A DNA stretch of 64,000 nt, from NCBI GenBank assembly GCA_023212695.1, contig JALCCG010000061.1, positions 31,617 to 95,616 on the forward strand, given 5' to 3'. The notes beneath the pieces are model-generated. The model was not told the DNA's origin and searched no databases. It saw nothing but the letters and a program-made list of their open reading frames with translations. The DNA comes from Sporisorium sorghi. Taxonomy: Eukaryota > Basidiomycota > Ustilaginomycetes > Ustilaginales > Ustilaginaceae. The number at the start of each line of letters is the position of its first letter. Within the stretch, counting starts at the first letter, position 1. Shown here piece after piece: positions 18,705 through 29,931 of the stretch. The position numbers and the translations under genes are program-made.

Positions 18705-21700
18705 ATGTCGGACCAACTGCGTCGAGCAGACCCCCAGCGAAGGTCCTCGCGGCCAAGGATGAGCTCCGTGTACGACGAGTTCGGCCGTCTCTCTCTCTCC
18801 TTCTCCTCAACCTCGATCGCTGCAGGCCTCCCCGCCTCGTCACTCTCGCTCACCTCCTCCGCCTCGCCCAATCTCCATACTGCCCCTCGCTCGCGCCTCA
18901 ACTCGACCACCGGCGTCTCGTCCACCTTACCCCTCTCGAACTCGTCGTCGTCGTCGTCGAGCGCACGCGCACGCACCATGTCGTCTGCTTCTCGCCTCTC
19001 GACATCATCGTCCTCGCAGTTTGAGCCCTCCTCCGAGCCTCGATACCACACGGAGCGCGCCGTTGCTACCCTCGGCTCACGACAGCCCGCCGCCTCCATC
19101 GCTCAGAGCCCGTCCCACCCCTCCACCATCGCATCTCGTCGCACCTCGTGGACACCACGCAAGCTCTCACAATCCGGCACCACGCCATCGCTAGCCGAGC
19201 GTGATCCCAACGCTCCGCCCATCGCCGGTACGCCCAGCTCCAATGCATCGCTCTCCAGACCCTCGACCGGCTCAAGAATACCTTCCTTTGGTCGCACCGC
19301 ATCTTCGCAGCTTCGGCTCGGTGATGCTCTTCTGGGCCAGCGCAAAGCGAGCGACTCATCGTCTCGCCCTCTCACGCTCACTTCATCGGCATCCAGCTCT
19401 TCCCTCACCTTCCCCGCCCGATCCGACTCGCTCTCTCGCTCTTCCCGCCTGGCAAGCAACGCAACTTCGACCTCTATGAGCTCCAGCCAGTCGGTCAGCA
19501 GCGTCTCTTCCGTCTCGCGTTCCACCAGCGGATCCATGGGCCCTCCGCAGCTCTCTGCTTCCCAGTCCTCCAGCCTCATCGGTCGCAGAGCCACAAACTC
19601 AACTCAGCCTGCTCCGTCCAGTAGTCAAAGCACAGCCCAACTGCCACGCATCTCGCCATCCCTTCCCGACTTTGGTCAGAGCTTTGGTGCCGCCCTCTTT
19701 CAAGACGACTCACTGTCTTACGATAACGCCACCACCCTTCACAGCAGCAGCAGCAGGTGCAGCAGCAGCAGCAGCATCGCAGAGCTTGACGAGCGTGAAG
19801 AGGATGCACACACACCCCAAGCTTCATCAGCCCCTTTCGCCGCATCACAGTCGCGCAACGTCTCTCTGTCCAACGGCGCCAAACAAAGTCACATGCACCT
19901 CGGCCTGCGCGAGTCGCCCAGCCTTTCGTCACGCTTCTCCAACTCCTCCAGTCGCCTTGCCACACCCGAAGCCTCGGACGACCCCTCCAAAGCGCTCGGA
20001 CGCTCAGCTGCCTCCGCCACCTCACGATCTATGCGTGGCGAAGTAGGCAGCAGCGCCGGCGCCGGCGGCCTCGGCATCGGCCTTCCAGATCTTGCCTCCG
20101 AATCGCGAAACAGGCAGGCGACATCCGGCCCCATCCACTCCAAAAACGTGGATGGCAACGTCGAGGTGCTTCAGACGCCAGAGAAATCCGGCATCCAGAG
20201 CCGCACCCCCAGTGGAACGCCTCGCGTCTACGACCGAGCCGGCCAGATTGGCATCGGCGAGCTGGCGACGCCGCGTTGGAACTTTCCTTCCACCGCATTG
20301 CCGACTTGGAAGGCAAAGGCAGACGCCACGCCCATGTCGACCTCCAAGCTGGCCCAACGCCGCAACGTCAGTGGTGCCTTGACCGACGGCGGCACCGCGC
20401 CGGAACGGATCAGCATCTCGGTCCCCGAGCAGCACCATTCCGCGCTCGACCAAGAGATCGACTCGCACCCGTCAAACGGTTCGCACTCACACTCGCGACG
20501 AGGTGAAGCTGTCCGCCATTCGCGCTCCATCTCGTATTCCTCGCTCAACAGCATGCAGCGCAACACCATGCGCGACCCCGACCAGCTGCTCTCCAACCTG
20601 CCCATCAGCCCATCCATGCCCGGCCGCCCTATGCCGCTCGACGGCAGCCAGTCGCTCCATGCCTTGGCACGCGGCTATTCGGACAAGCAGTCCGAATTTA
20701 TGGCTCGGCTCGATGGTGTCGCTGCCAGCATTGGAGCTGCACCCGAGAGTCCCTCCTTCTCCATCAGCGCTCGTACCGAGTCCGAAATGAGCATCGTCCA
20801 GCACGAGTCCGCCGATGCTTCGCTACCAGCGTCTGGCAGCAACGCGTCTCGAGCCGGCCGCTCACCAGCCATCGGCGACCTCTCGTGGGCGGCTGGCGAG
20901 ACCGGGCCGTTTGGCTCTGGAGATCCAGGTCTTGGTATCGAAGGGTCCAAGTCCATGACATTTGGCGATGCCAATTTCGGCAACGGCAGCGGCGACGACG
21001 AGTGGCGCCAGAGCTTCGACTTGAATGCTGCCATCACCGACCTGCTCCACGACCACGACGAGCTTCATCGACGCAGGCAGTTGAGAGACAGAGCGGCGTC
21101 TGATGCTTCCGAGCCGGGTTCCAATGCAGCAACACGAGCCTCTGCCCGTCTCAGGTCCGATTCCATCAAGCGAGGAGACGATTCTACCGCCTCTGCTCGG
21201 AACCCTGCTGATGCCTCAGTGGACGGTCGGCGCGCGCCTCTTTCGTCGACGCGCCGAGAGCGTTTGATGAGCACGGAAGGACACGCTCAAAACCCCAACT
21301 CATCCACCACCTCTGCTACCAGTTCGGTTGCACCTGCCACGCCCCGCCTGTCTCGAAACAGCGCCTCGTTTCGCAGCAAACGAACGTCCTCGGCCAGCAT
21401 TGGCCAATCGCTCCTGCGAGGCTCCGTCCCTTTTGGTCATGCAGACGAGTACGAGAGCCGTCTCAACTCTGGAGAGGATGCTGCCGCGGATGCGCTCCGC
21501 AAGCTTGATGGACTCGGCAGCACACCTAGAGTCAGCCGTGATGGCAAAACCGACGCAAAGAGCCCGCGCACCAGCCGTGTCTTGTCGCGACCTGGCAGTG
21601 CCGGACGAAAGACGCCGGGCACCATCAGTCGAGCCTCCTCGCCCAGCTCTCGAAGTCGACGTTCCAGCAATTACGACACTGCATCGCGCTCCATTGACAA

Positions 21701-24700
21701 GTCGAGGCCGTCGGATGACGCTACCGCCCGCAACAGCGTTCGAGCTTCGAAGCTTGTCGCGCGCGTGCGCACCGCCGACGATGCATCTGCTTCGCCTGCC
21801 AACTCTTCGGCAGACTCGAGTCGCACTTCCGTCTATGCTAGCCCACGCCTGCGCCGATCGCAGCTGCCGCCGCTTCCGCAGAACGAGATCACGCGAAGGG
21901 CTTCGGCAGCGCAGAGCAACAGTGCCGGTAAGGATGCATCTGCTTCGGCCAGCCCCTTGGTCGGAACACCTGTGATCACTCGCAGTCACTCTCGCTCCAA
22001 ACGCATGAGTGGCAACAGCGACGCTTCGGGCATCGCGTCAGATGGCGGCCGCTTCGACTCTGCCGCGGGCTTCAACGATGATCCGGATGCAAGTCGGCAT
22101 GCTGCTATCCCGCCTGTGCCTCCCCTGCCCAAGGTGTGGGAAGGCTCGCGATCCACTTCGCTCACGTCGGAAGCATTCCAAGCCGCTACGGCCAAGAGTC
22201 CAAGCATCACGGCCAGCCACAGCTTCGTGTCGTCCACCAGCGGTGGCGACAACAGCGACAAGATGCCGACGCCGCCCAAATCGCCCCTCAGCCCACGCAT
22301 GCAGGAGCTCGCCGAGGTGGCTGCGCTGGCTGCGCTGGCTGCACGCAAACCGAGTCTCGGCAAGCTCAGCGACAATGTCTCTCGAGGCTCTTCGACGAAT
22401 GACGTGTCGATGCAGTGCGCTGTAGTAGAGCCGGTGGAAGAGATGATCTCCTCTCCGGACGCTCCGGTGGCCGAAGATGCATCCGTCGTCAGCGCAACCA
22501 ATGCAGCGAACGCGGACGTAGATGCGGTCTCGATTGCTTCCTCACGACCAAAGTCGAACGCTCTTCGCCGTGCCAGCGTAGCGTCCCTTGGCAGGCTGAT
22601 ACGCACGTCGCAGAGGGACAAGGAAGCAGATCAATTGCCGACCGGTTCAAGCTCGCAGTCCCTCGCTGCGCCTGGAGGAGATCCCAGCACCAGTCCGAAA
22701 TCTCGACGCACGCCCTCTTTCTTCCAGAGGACACCCAAGTCGAGCGACAGCTCGTCCATCACCGAGTCCAGCACGCAAGACAGTGGTCGTCTGTCGCGCA
22801 AGTCTCTGTTGGGCATTGCTGGGGGTCTGCTCAGCCGTTCCGCATCGCGACGCAACACAGCAGACGCAACAGCAGCGGCAAATGCAGCCAATGCCGCGCA
22901 CGCAAGCGCTGCAGAGACAGCGGCACGTTCGAGCGCAGCGCAGTCGGCTGCTTCACCAGCGCGCAGGCGTGGACAGTCGATCGCTTCTGCCAGCACCAAC
23001 TCGGTCAAGAAGCCGCTGGCGAGCGATGCGACGTCCAGCGTCGCAAAAGCTCGCGACGGAGTTGCTTCTAGCTCGGCGAGTGTAGCAGCTCAGACGCCCT
23101 CGCGATCCACGAGGACGGTTGTCGCTAGCGGAGTGCCGTCCTCCAGCCCGAGTGTTGGCAGTCGCACCGTCTCCCCCTCCAAGTCTGCCTCGCTCTCGAG
23201 CCGAATCCCCCGAGTCACCACCATGAAGGCGTTGCCGCGATCGACGGCGACGGGCGCTGGAGCCTCGGAAGCGGGTGGAAGCGTGATCCGAGCCGCTGCT
23301 GCCGCCTCTTCGTCGATCCCGATGAGCAAATCGCATCACCCGTCGCTGGCAGCCAGCATGGGCATGGTTTCGACCCAGACTCTCGACGACGACGACACTC
23401 GATCCGTCTCTGGCTCTGACACCACGGCAGGCACAGCCAAGCACAGCCAGGCCTCGTCCAAAGTGGCGCCGTCTCCTGGTGCTGCTCAAGTATCCAGCAG
23501 TGTGGTCCCGATCCTCAATGCCTATGCAGCTGCGAAGACACCTGCCGAGGTCGAAGGCGTGCTGCGACGAGCTCGCATCGCTGCCTACTCGTCGAATCTC
23601 ACTCCCAACGACCGCGAGGTGCTCAACAGTCTCGCCAACCGTCAGGATCGACTAAAGAGGGACGCCAGCCCGTCCTCGACAGCTGCCAACACTGGCAGCA
23701 AGGTGGATGCGCCGGCTGCTGGAAGCGAGAAGGGCTCTGTTCGACCAGCAAAGACGAGTACAGGTACTTCGGCCACTGCTAGCGCAACAAGCAAGGCTCT
23801 GCCTGCTGTTGCTGCCACACCGACCTCCAACGGAGCCAAAGGACCGTCGCCAGCCGCCCCTGCCGCTGTTGCGGGCAAAGAGATTGGCAGCGTGTCGGTC
23901 CCGGTGCGCAAAACACGTGCTTCGCTCAGCACTGTTTCAGCTGTCCCACGCACTACAAAGACGAGCGCGCTCCAGACGCCTGCAAGCGAACGCCTGGCCA
24001 AGATCAGCAGCAGTGCCACCACTTCTGCGCTGGCAAGACGCAGTCCTGCATCATCGGACGCTGCCGGGTCCATCGCTTCCGCTCGAGCTACGCCGATTCA
24101 GGACGAAGAGGAGCGGCTGGGCGACAACGAGATGGAGGACTACATTCGACGTCAGCAGGCGCGCAAGCTGGCGTCTGGCGCTAGTCAGGCCGACTTGGAC
24201 AAGATGCTCGAGTTCCCCGAGCCTGTTGCACCCAGTCGGCAGCTCTCTCCTCGCCAGGCGGAAGTCATGTACGGCAACAAGATGTCCAACTTTGAGTTGC
24301 AGGAGATCTTCAACTATACCGAGATCTACTATTGCGGACAGAATGCCAAACGCAAGCACCCAGCCACGGTGGAGAACTCGGAGCAGAACCACGGCTTCGA
24401 CGATGAACGCGGCGACTACAACGTGATCAGCAAGGACCACCTCGCCTTCCGCTACGAGATTGTGGATCTGCTCGGCCGCGGCTCGTTTGGCCAGGTGCTG
24501 CAGTGCCGCGACCACAAGACGGGCAAAACGGTGGCGATCAAGCTGATCCGCAACAAGAAGCGTTTCCACCACCAGGCGCTCGTCGAGGTGCGCATCCTCG
24601 AGAACTTGACCAAATGGGACCCGGACGAGCGGTACAACGTGATCAAGATGACCGAGTCGTTCCTGTTCCGCAACCACCTGTGCATCGCCACGGAGCTGCT

Positions 24701-25745
24701 CAGCATCAACCTGTACGAGCTGATCAAGGCCAACAACTTCGCCGGGTTTACGACGAACTTGATCCGTCGGTTCACATCGCAGGTGCTACAGTCGCTCGTG
24801 CTGATGAAGCACCATCGCATCGTGCATTGCGATCTCAAGCCGGAGAACATCCTGTTGCAGCATCCGAGAAAGAGTGCGATCAAGGTGATCGATTTTGGCT
24901 CGAGCTGCTTCGAGAACGAAAAGGTGTACACGTACATCCAGAGTCGATTCTACCGTTCGCCCGAGGTGATCCTGGGCATGAACTATCACACGGCGATCGA
25001 CATTTGGAGCTTGGGCTGCATCATCGCCGAGCTGTACACGGGCTATCCGCTGTTCCCAGGCGAGAACGAGCAAGAGCAGCTGGCGTGCATCATGGAGATC
25101 TTGGGTGTGCCGGATCGCTACTTGGTGGAGCGTAGTTCGAGGAAGAAGCTGTTCTTCGACAGTACCGGCCAGCCGAGGCCCGTGGTCAACTCGAAGGGGA
25201 AGCGTCGTCGACCTAGCAGCAAGACGCTGGCGCAAGCGCTCAAGAGCGACGACGAGCTGTTTGTCGACTTCATCGCCAAATGCTTGATCTGGGATCCGGA
25301 GCGAAGGATCAAGCCGGACCCGGCGACGCGACATCCTTGGATCCAGCAGGGCAAGAGGCTGGCTGCTGCTGTGGGTGCAGTGCTAAGCGAGGCGTCTAGT
25401 GCGAACAGGGTTGCGGGAGGTGGCACGAGCAGTCTTCCGCATGCCCTGCCGAGAAAGTCGGCCAGCTCGACGAGCTCGCGTATCGCTGCGGCCAAGGCTA
25501 CGGGCAGCAATGCGTTCAGCGGTGCATCTGCGAACACGGCGACTGCACCGACGACGGCTGCTACGACGACGACGACGATGACGCCGAGGACCAAAGCTTT
25601 GTCTGCGCGGGCATCTGCGGTTAATGGTGGGGGAAGTGGAGCGGCGGTAGGTGGGAGCAGTCACAGTGGGAGCAGCGGGAGTGGCACTGGCGGCTACGCG
25701 GCGAGTCCGAGGAGGAGTGCGGCTGCTACGGGTGGGGCGGGGATA

Positions 25746-25781
<36 letters not shown>

Positions 25782-25817
25782 AGTCTCGGGACGCCTTTGC
25801 GTGCGCCTAAGGCGTGA
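18705..25817 (+). CDS. DYRK-family protein kinase, Pom1/DYRK2-like, with very long N-terminus
   Basis: 2,370 residues in one exon. The kinase domain lies at about residues 1917-2212: glycine loop GRGSFGQV, Lys in VAIKLIRNKK, HCDLKPEN catalytic loop, DFGSS, and YTYIQSRFYRSPE with the YxY activation-loop tyrosines that DYRKs autophosphorylate. It is preceded by EIYYCGQNAKRK and the DYRK-homology box (GFDDERGDYNVISKDH), which place it in the DYRK2/Pom1 class rather than Yak1. In fission yeast Pom1 sets cell polarity and size at cell tips. The first 1,890 residues are overwhelmingly Ser/Ala/Thr/Arg-rich and disordered, with many SP/TP sites; fission yeast Pom1 is about 1,090 residues in all. The tail after the kinase ends in a poly-Ala run. 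No intron is needed. Confidence 0.92.
25747..25785 (+). repeat. GCT trinucleotide repeat (poly-Ala) in the DYRK gene
   Basis: About 13 consecutive Ala codons, mainly GCT, near the C-terminus of the DYRK-like kinase. It is nearly pure, so probably length-variable between strains. Confidence 0.8.
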
Positions 25818-26324
25818 AGTCGTACGGGGATATCTATATGGTGGCACTCGATTGGCGGTGATAAGAAGGAAGAGTGCCAGCACGAGCACGACACACGTTT
25901 TGGCGCTGTCATCACTCTCTCTCGCATGCAAGCAATGAATCTCTCCTCTCTTTTTTCTCTTTCTCACTCTCTGTTATTGTCAAAGTCTGCCGAGGTCTGT
26001 CGAGAGTCACTTGTGAATGCGGTGTGAGAACGCGAGTGCTCTCTGTGCCACTCGGTGCTGACTCTGAGCATGCTGTCTACTTGTGAGCAAAGCGAAACAG
26101 TTGGTCGGTGAGCAAGGGTGCTGCGCTCGTTGGCAGGTTTGCGATGCGAGTCAGCGTCATGCGATGCTCGTGAAACACAGACGTGTGGTGGATGTGAGAA
26201 GTGATGTGCGATTGTATCAAGACGGAATAGAGAGTGTAGAGTGTGCAATGATGCTTTTGGGTGCGAGGCGTTCGGGTCGTGCAGGCTTTTGGGGCTGCGT
26301 GTCGAGATGCTCCTCTCGTGGCTC
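25818..26324. other. Convergent 3' intergenic region (DYRK gene / TIM44)
   Basis: 507 nt between two converging genes, so expected to hold two terminators and 3' UTRs. CT-rich stretch at about 25914-25972. No supported gene. Confidence 0.45.
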
Positions 26325-27980
26325 TTACAGGTAGGCAGCCTGGCCGCGCCTCGCGAGCTCGACGACCTTCCACCCACCCGTGACCTGGTTATCCAGCTCC
26401 TCCTCGACCCTCGTGAGCACCATAGCGTACCTACACAGATCCGGCTGGCTGTCATTGCCGGCCTTGACCTCGCCCGTCTTTGGGTCTTTGAAGAACATGA
26501 GTTCCTGACTGGTAAAGCTGACCACCAACACGGGCACATTGTTGTCCAGCACTTTAGCCTGCAGGATCTCGACCTGCTTGAGATCCAACAATCGTCCTTC
26601 CGGAATGAAACCTTTCGACAAGTACGGATCGAGGGTGGCCATGAGCAAGTTGAACGTCGCCTCGCCGCACCACTGGCGCAGCAGGTGGCGCGCCGCGCCG
26701 TGGTACGCGTCGATCAGCTCCGGCACCACGTACTCGCGCAGATCGCGCTGGAACGATTCCAAAGAGAACGACGGATCGAGCAGCTTCATCTGCCGTGTGA
26801 CGCGCGCGAAATCGTTCTCTTCGAAGAGGCTGCCGAACCAGTCGGTCACGCCTCGAACGCGCTCGATGAAAGGGTTCTCCGACTCGTGGTATGCGAGCGA
26901 GAGGTCCGAGAGCTTGCGGAATAGGGGGTTGGAGGATTTGAACGTGCTCCAGGCCTGTTTGTAGGCAGGTTCGGGGCGCAGGACGAGCGCTTGGGTGGTG
27001 GTGTTCTCGGCCAAGGTGCGGGTGCGCGCGGCGTAGCCGGCGGGTTTGGGGGGTGGGGTGGGTGCGGTCGAGGAGGTGCTGGAGGGTGATGGACAAGGCT
27101 GTTCTGATGCGGTGCTGGAGGATTCTTCTGGCTGAGGTTGCTCCGCCTCGGGCTTGGCTCCGGTTTGAGAGGCGTGTTCGGCTGCAGCCGCAGCAGCCTC
27201 AGCAGCAGCCAGCTCGTCCTCCTCCTTCTGCGCATAGCTCTTCATCACCTCCGCAGCAGCTTCTTTAGAATCCACATCCTTGGTCGGCAACGGCCTCCCG
27301 ATCTTCCTCAGCCGCGCCTCGCGCTTGATCCTCCTCACCTCGGCAGCATCCTTGTCCTTGTCCACATGAATCCTCAGCGCGCTACCGCCATCGTCAAACG
27401 CCTCGGTCAGCGTCTCGCTGAGCTGCTTGTACGCCTCGGTATTGCGGATGGGCGCGGTGCCGTCCTCCAAGCCACGCGCGAGTCGCGAGCTGATCGCACC
27501 CAGCCCTTTGATCAACTCCGACTCCTCCATCTGCTTCAGCGTCGCGCCGACGGCATCGCCGACCTGGCCGCCGCTCTTACGCAGGGCGTCGGCAGCGGCT
27601 TGCAACTTGGGGTTCTCTTTGATCGACGTGATGATGCGCGCGCGCTCGTATGCGTCGCGCATTTTCTTCATTGTTTCCGAGTCCTGCATCTTGCCGACGT
27701 CGCCTGAGAGCTGGCGCATGTTTTCCTGGAGTTCTTGGTTCTTGCGCAGCTCGGCTTTGAGGGTGTCGACGAACACGGCGAAGGGCGATTTGGGCGTGTT
27801 GAGCACGCGCCGGGTTGTGGAGAAGTTGCGTGGCGAGAGGACGGGGAGGGTGCGCATCATGTTTGGGCTCGTAGCGAAGGCGGCGAAACGACGTGGTGCA
27901 ATGGTGGCTGTGAGCGCGCGCGAGGAGAGGTAGACGCGCACTGCGGACGCAGTCGACGAGGAGGGTGTGGCGCGCACCAT
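26325..27980 (-). CDS. TIM44: Mitochondrial import inner membrane translocase subunit Tim44
   Basis: 551 residues in one exon from the ATG at 27978-27980. The N-terminus (MVRATPSSSTASAVRVYLSS..., Arg/Ser/Ala-rich with no acidic residues for about 60 residues) looks like a matrix-targeting presequence. The N-terminal coiled-coil part (SPFAVFVDTLKAELRKNQELQ; ARIITSIKENPKL) recruits mtHsp70 and contacts Tim23. A variable Glu/Ala/Pro-rich linker lies at about 250-320. The C-terminal Tim44 domain (about 350-545) includes NPFIERVRGVTDWFGSLFEEND and FIPEGRLLDLKQVEILQAKV. Tim44 anchors the presequence translocase-associated motor at the matrix face of the TIM23 channel. Confidence 0.96.
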   Translation of the reverse strand: MVRATPSSSTASAVRVYLSSRALTATIAPRRFAAFATSPNMMRTLPVLSPRNFSTTRRVLNTPKSPFAVFVDTLKAELRKNQELQENMRQLSGDVGKMQDSETMKKMRDAYERARIITSIKENPKLQAAADALRKSGGQVGDAVGATLKQMEESELIKGLGAISSRLARGLEDGTAPIRNTEAYKQLSETLTEAFDDGGSALRIHVDKDKDAAEVRRIKREARLRKIGRPLPTKDVDSKEAAAEVMKSYAQKEEDELAAAEAAAAAAEHASQTGAKPEAEQPQPEESSSTASEQPCPSPSSTSSTAPTPPPKPAGYAARTRTLAENTTTQALVLRPEPAYKQAWSTFKSSNPLFRKLSDLSLAYHESENPFIERVRGVTDWFGSLFEENDFARVTRQMKLLDPSFSLESFQRDLREYVVPELIDAYHGAARHLLRQWCGEATFNLLMATLDPYLSKGFIPEGRLLDLKQVEILQAKVLDNNVPVLVVSFTSQELMFFKDPKTGEVKAGNDSQPDLCRYAMVLTRVEEELDNQVTGGWKVVELARRGQAAYL

Positions 27981-28213
27981 GTTGAGGTCGATGCTAGAAT
28001 GTAGCCTCTAGTGAGATTTGCCAGAACGTTGGTGCTACTGGTAGTGGATGTGTGTGTGTGTGTCCCCGAAAGAAGGCGAGAGTGTCCACCTGGTGAATCG
28101 ATGGGTGATGGTGATGATGATGATGGCGTGGAATCAAGACCTGTCAGCTCCTCATCTTGCTCAGCAGGATCAAGCAAAAAGGTGTGGAGGAAAAACGCCG
28201 GTTGCTCAGCTGA

Positions 28214-28247
<34 letters not shown>

Positions 28248-28615
28248 CCTTCTCTTTTCCCTTTCATGAGTCGATTCAGTTGCTGTTTGACACACAGCTC
28301 CTGCCAAAAAAAAATAAATAAATAAATAAAAAATCCAATTTTGGGCGCTTGATTTCCCGGTCGGAGCCGATCACGCTTTTTGAGCCAGTGGAAATTTGTG
28401 ACATATGATCGATCTGACATGCTCGAAAAATTCCGCAGCTGGCTATCGTCTGTGCTTTGGAACTCTTCTTGGTCGAACAGAGGGCAGCAGAGGGACATGA
28501 CGTTCACAAGAAAGGCTGCACGCAAGGTCGATCTGGATGTATATTACACCTGCCTAGGAAAGGTCTTGGAGTGCAGAAGATCGATCTCCTCCAACCTTGG
28601 CGACGAAAAGGCTGC
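27981..28615. other. Intergenic region: TIM44 promoter with long poly-T
   Basis: About 630 nt without a supported gene, upstream of TIM44 (- strand). It contains a run of about 31 T at 28217-28247 (poly-A on the coding strand), a GT microsatellite near 28047-28060 and an AAATA-type tract at about 28307-28332. Confidence 0.5.
28217..28247. repeat. Poly-T tract
   Basis: About 31 consecutive T on the + strand, roughly 240-270 nt upstream of the TIM44 ATG; among the longest A/T homopolymers in the window. Confidence 0.8.
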
Positions 28616-29364
28616 TTAGAAAGCAAGACCGGGCTTGAGCTTGTTCTTGGCCTCGGTCTGTGTCTGTTGCCATCACCGCAAAACCCAAACGCAAAATGGT
28701 CAGTGTACTCAACCTCACCCACATCTGCCTTCCAAGCGAACGAACTTACCGACTGCCACTCCTTCACAGTCTGCTGCATGCCCTCCAACTTGCTCCTAAC
28801 CTCATCCCTTCTCTTGCCCTTATCCTTATCCACCCGACTGCCTTTGAACACCTTGGCCCTGCCCGCGTACGGCCCGACATGCTTGACCTGCATCCGTGCC
28901 GCCGCGAGCGCCGCCTCGCGCTCCTGCACACTGACCCTCAGCTTCGGCCTCACAGTGCGCTCGCCCAGCGCCGCGGGCCGCACGCTCTTCGCCGCCTCCT
29001 GGTCCTTGGGGACGTAGGCGTACTGCGCGGCCACCTGCTCGAACGCGTGCGACTTGGCGAGGCGGTGCAGGCGCTGCTGGATCCGCGTGGTTTTGGGGCC
29101 GTCGGGCAGGGTGGTGAGCTGGCCCGTGAGCGCAGCTTCTTTGACCAGTTGGGCTTGACGTCGGAGCGAGTAGCGCGGTGGCGCCCAGCAGCCTGTGGAG
29201 GCGGATTTGGTGGGCTCGAACAGCGATGCGAACGACGAGGCGGTCGATGGGGAGGTGGAGCTGGAGGAGGAGGGGGCGTGGTTCACTAGGAACCGGTCGA
29301 GCACGCTGCCGTATGCGCTGATGTGCTTGGACACGCTGCGTGGGAGGGATGAGCGGAAGGCCAT
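28616..29364 (-). CDS. MRPL25: Mitochondrial large-subunit ribosomal protein mL59 (2 exons)
   Basis: Exon 1 29364-28750 (205 codons) ends at TGGCAGTCG before a GTAAGT donor (28749). The acceptor is either the first AG after a CTGAC branch-like motif (exon 2 28663-28616, adds TQTEAKNKLKPGLAF) or the AG six nt later (28657); both are in frame, giving 220 or 218 residues. Family signs are GCWAPPRYSLRRQAQLVKEA near residue 60 and the basic C-terminal region ending KPGLAF. This is the mL59/yeast Mrpl25 family of the mitochondrial 54S subunit. The upstream in-frame ATG at 29487 is rejected because homology begins after 29364. The Ser-rich insert (SSSSSTSPSTASS) is a local expansion. Confidence 0.82.
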
Positions 29365-29931
29365 TGTGTCGTGTTGCTGTGTTGAGGGACAAAACACGAC
29401 GCCGGTGTTGGTGGTGGTGACGACGAGATGGTGAACACAGCCTTCTTTGCTTCTTCTTTCCGTGCGAAAATAGTTGAAGGTGGCCACGCCTCGTATACTC
29501 GGAAGATTTGGCAGGGGATTTTGGCAGGGAAATTCGAGTTACCAGGCGTGGCCACATTTTGGATTTTTGGATTTTCCTTGAATTTTCCAACCTGTATTTT
29601 CCCCAAGCTACCATCATCAATTCGAACCCCCTTCAACTAAAATCTTCGGGGGTTGGGGGTTGGGGGTTGGGGGTTGGGGTTTTTTTTTTTTTTCTCGCTT
29701 CAGCAGCAGTGATGTCGGTCTAACAAGAACAGAAAAATCGAGCGCGTGGCTGAGTCCAACAAGCGGCCGCGTTGTTGGACAATCCCGCTCGTTCTCGACA
29801 CTTGTTCTTGACCAGTCCCCACTCGCTGTCTGACTCGATCCTAGTCACCTGCGTCACACTCCAAGAGGTGCTATCCCATCCACTTTCACCATCACACCTC
29901 TACCAGACAACTTGCGGATCCAACACCCACA
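29365..29931. promoter_or_regulatory. Divergent promoter region mL59 / queuosine-salvage gene with G-run repeat
   Basis: 567 nt between divergent ATGs. It holds a G-run repeat (29648-29679) followed directly by 13 T, and an AT-rich stretch at about 29490-29640. No supported gene. Confidence 0.5.
29648..29679 (+). repeat. (GGGGGTT)n repeat, potential G-quadruplex
   Basis: Five G runs (four of 5 G, one of 4 G) each separated by TT, followed by a 13-T run. It meets the usual G-quadruplex pattern. The unit is not TTAGGG, so it is not a simple interstitial telomere. Confidence 0.75.

Noticed and set aside
29600..29630. B-box-like GGGTTCGAATT for a tRNA gene on the - strand
   Set aside because: No matching A box or acceptor stem at a suitable distance; single-motif coincidence in an AT-rich stretch.
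29648..29679. Interstitial telomere repeat
   Set aside because: The unit is TTGGGGG, not the TTAGGG expected of fungal telomeres, and the flanks are ordinary promoter sequence.
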